A model generated the notes under the pieces. The model ran no database searches and was not told the origin of the DNA. It was given only the letters and a program-made list of their open reading frames with translations. The position numbers and the translations under genes are program-made. From Caballeronia terrestris (lineage in GTDB: Bacteria > Pseudomonadota > Gammaproteobacteria > Burkholderiales > Burkholderiaceae), in contig NZ_FCOL02000004.1 in NCBI RefSeq assembly GCF_001544515.1, positions 62,001 through 126,000 of the forward strand: a DNA stretch of 64,000 nucleotides. The letters are read 5' to 3'. Within the stretch, counting starts at the first letter, position 1. Every line of letters starts with the position of its first letter. This document shows, piece by piece, positions 63,557 through 64,000 of this stretch.

Positions 63557-64000
63557 AGTGAATGGATTGAAGCGCGTCGTGCTTGCGTCGAACAACGCGG
63601 GCAAGCTGCGCGAATTCGCGTCGCTGTTGAGCGCTGCGGGGATCGAACTGATCGCGCAGGGCACGCTTAGTGTTCCGGAAGCGGAAGAACCGCACGTGAC
63701 GTTCGTCGAAAACGCGCTCGCGAAGGCGCGGCACGCGTCGAAACTGACGGGCCTGCCCGCGCTCGCCGACGATTCCGGCCTTTGCGTGCACGCATTGCGC
63801 GGCGCGCCGGGCGTGTATTCGGCGCGCTTCGCGCAACTCGCTGGCGGCGAAAAGAGCGATGCGGCGAACAACGCGCGCCTTATCACCGAGCTGCGCGACA
63901 CGCCGGACCGCCGCGCGTACTATTTCTGCGTGCTCGTGCTCGTGCGTCACGCCGACGACCCCGAACCGCTGATCGCCGAAGGCCGCTGGCATGGCGAAGT
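63549..64000 (+). CDS. rdgB: RdgB/HAM1 XTP/dITP diphosphatase, N-terminal part
   Basis: RdgB hydrolyses ITP, dITP and XTP to keep deaminated purines out of nucleic acids. The frame is open to base 64000, so the last part of the gene is outside. The N-terminus has the substrate motif [18 protein letters not shown], then the catalytic [14 protein letters not shown] and [24 protein letters not shown], all intact. GTG 63549 overlaps rph and has GGAG upstream; GTG 63558 is the alternative. The rph-rdgB order is conserved in many proteobacteria and suggests co-transcription. Confidence 0.95.
   Translation, partial: MSEVNGLKRVVLASNNAGKLREFASLLSAAGIELIAQGTLSVPEAEEPHVTFVENALAKARHASKLTGLPALADDSGLCVHALRGAPGVYSARFAQLAGGEKSDAANNARLITELRDTPDRRAYYFCVLVLVRHADDPEPLIAEGRWHGE

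Overview
The window is GC-rich, tightly packed chromosomal DNA from a beta-proteobacterium. The gene content, codon use and local gene orders (hemL-ribD-ribE-ribB-ribH-nusB, yicC-gmk-rpoZ-relA/spoT, a Burkholderia-type porin, a periplasmic AroQ-gamma chorismate mutase) point to the Burkholderiaceae, most likely a Paraburkholderia or Caballeronia. The genus is an inference from protein resemblance only. Both ends cut a gene: the C-terminus of an ABC-transporter ATPase at the left and RdgB at the right.

Layout. 1-4.5 kb: transporter end, an S9 prolyl oligopeptidase, a Bcr/CflA efflux pump and an EVE-domain protein. 4.5-12 kb: hemL and the riboflavin genes, with a Phd/ParE-type toxin-antitoxin pair inserted between ribE and ribB, then nusB and an aminotransferase. 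12-28.4 kb: mixed housekeeping genes (lytic transglycosylase, UbiD, asparaginase, LysE, threonine dehydratase, trmB, uppP, hemN, amidase, dsbB), a tRNA-Gly and several small or secreted proteins. 28.4-37.5 kb: a purine salvage and oxidation operon, xdhA-xdhB-xdhC, adenine/adenosine deaminase, NCS2 permease and guanine deaminase, with two neighbouring inverted repeats in front of it. 37.5-44.1 kb: a six-gene minus-strand operon coupled by overlapping stops and starts. It encodes a CDP-alcohol phosphotransferase, a 2-oxoglutarate/Fe(II) oxygenase, an LPG-synthase/UPF0104-type membrane protein, a nucleotidyltransferase, a PEP mutase-nucleotidyltransferase fusion and phosphonopyruvate decarboxylase. 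44-50 kb: lipoprotein, pepN, a HigBA pair, fbp and tRNA-Thr. 50-57.5 kb: CDF transporter, a long lower-GC gap with a small ORF, chorismate mutase, a DEDDh-GIY-YIG nuclease, cspA, a candidate small RNA, porin and greB. 57.1-57.5 kb: three tRNA-Arg(ACG) genes in a tandem 174-bp repeat. 57.6-64 kb: a DUF2591-like protein, the stringent-response cluster, yicC, rph and rdgB.

How the genes work together. Five of the six purine genes form a chain that deaminates adenine and guanine and oxidises the products through a molybdenum hydroxylase. XdhC inserts the cofactor and the permease supplies substrate. The phosphonate operon is the most interesting region. PEP would be rearranged to phosphonopyruvate and decarboxylated. 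A C-P compound, or another head group, would then be activated as a CDP derivative and transferred to a lipid, with a possible oxygenase modification and a possible flippase. This predicts a phosphonolipid or related envelope phosphonate. The head group cannot be named from sequence because no aminotransferase or alcohol dehydrogenase lies in the operon.

Small elements found by reading the sequence include a candidate 84-nt small RNA with promoter and terminator (minus strand, 54715-54798), a 53-aa gene with its own ribosome site and terminator, a 50-aa gene, operator-like palindromes, and a RibB whose second domain has lost the GTP cyclohydrolase II zinc and catalytic motifs.
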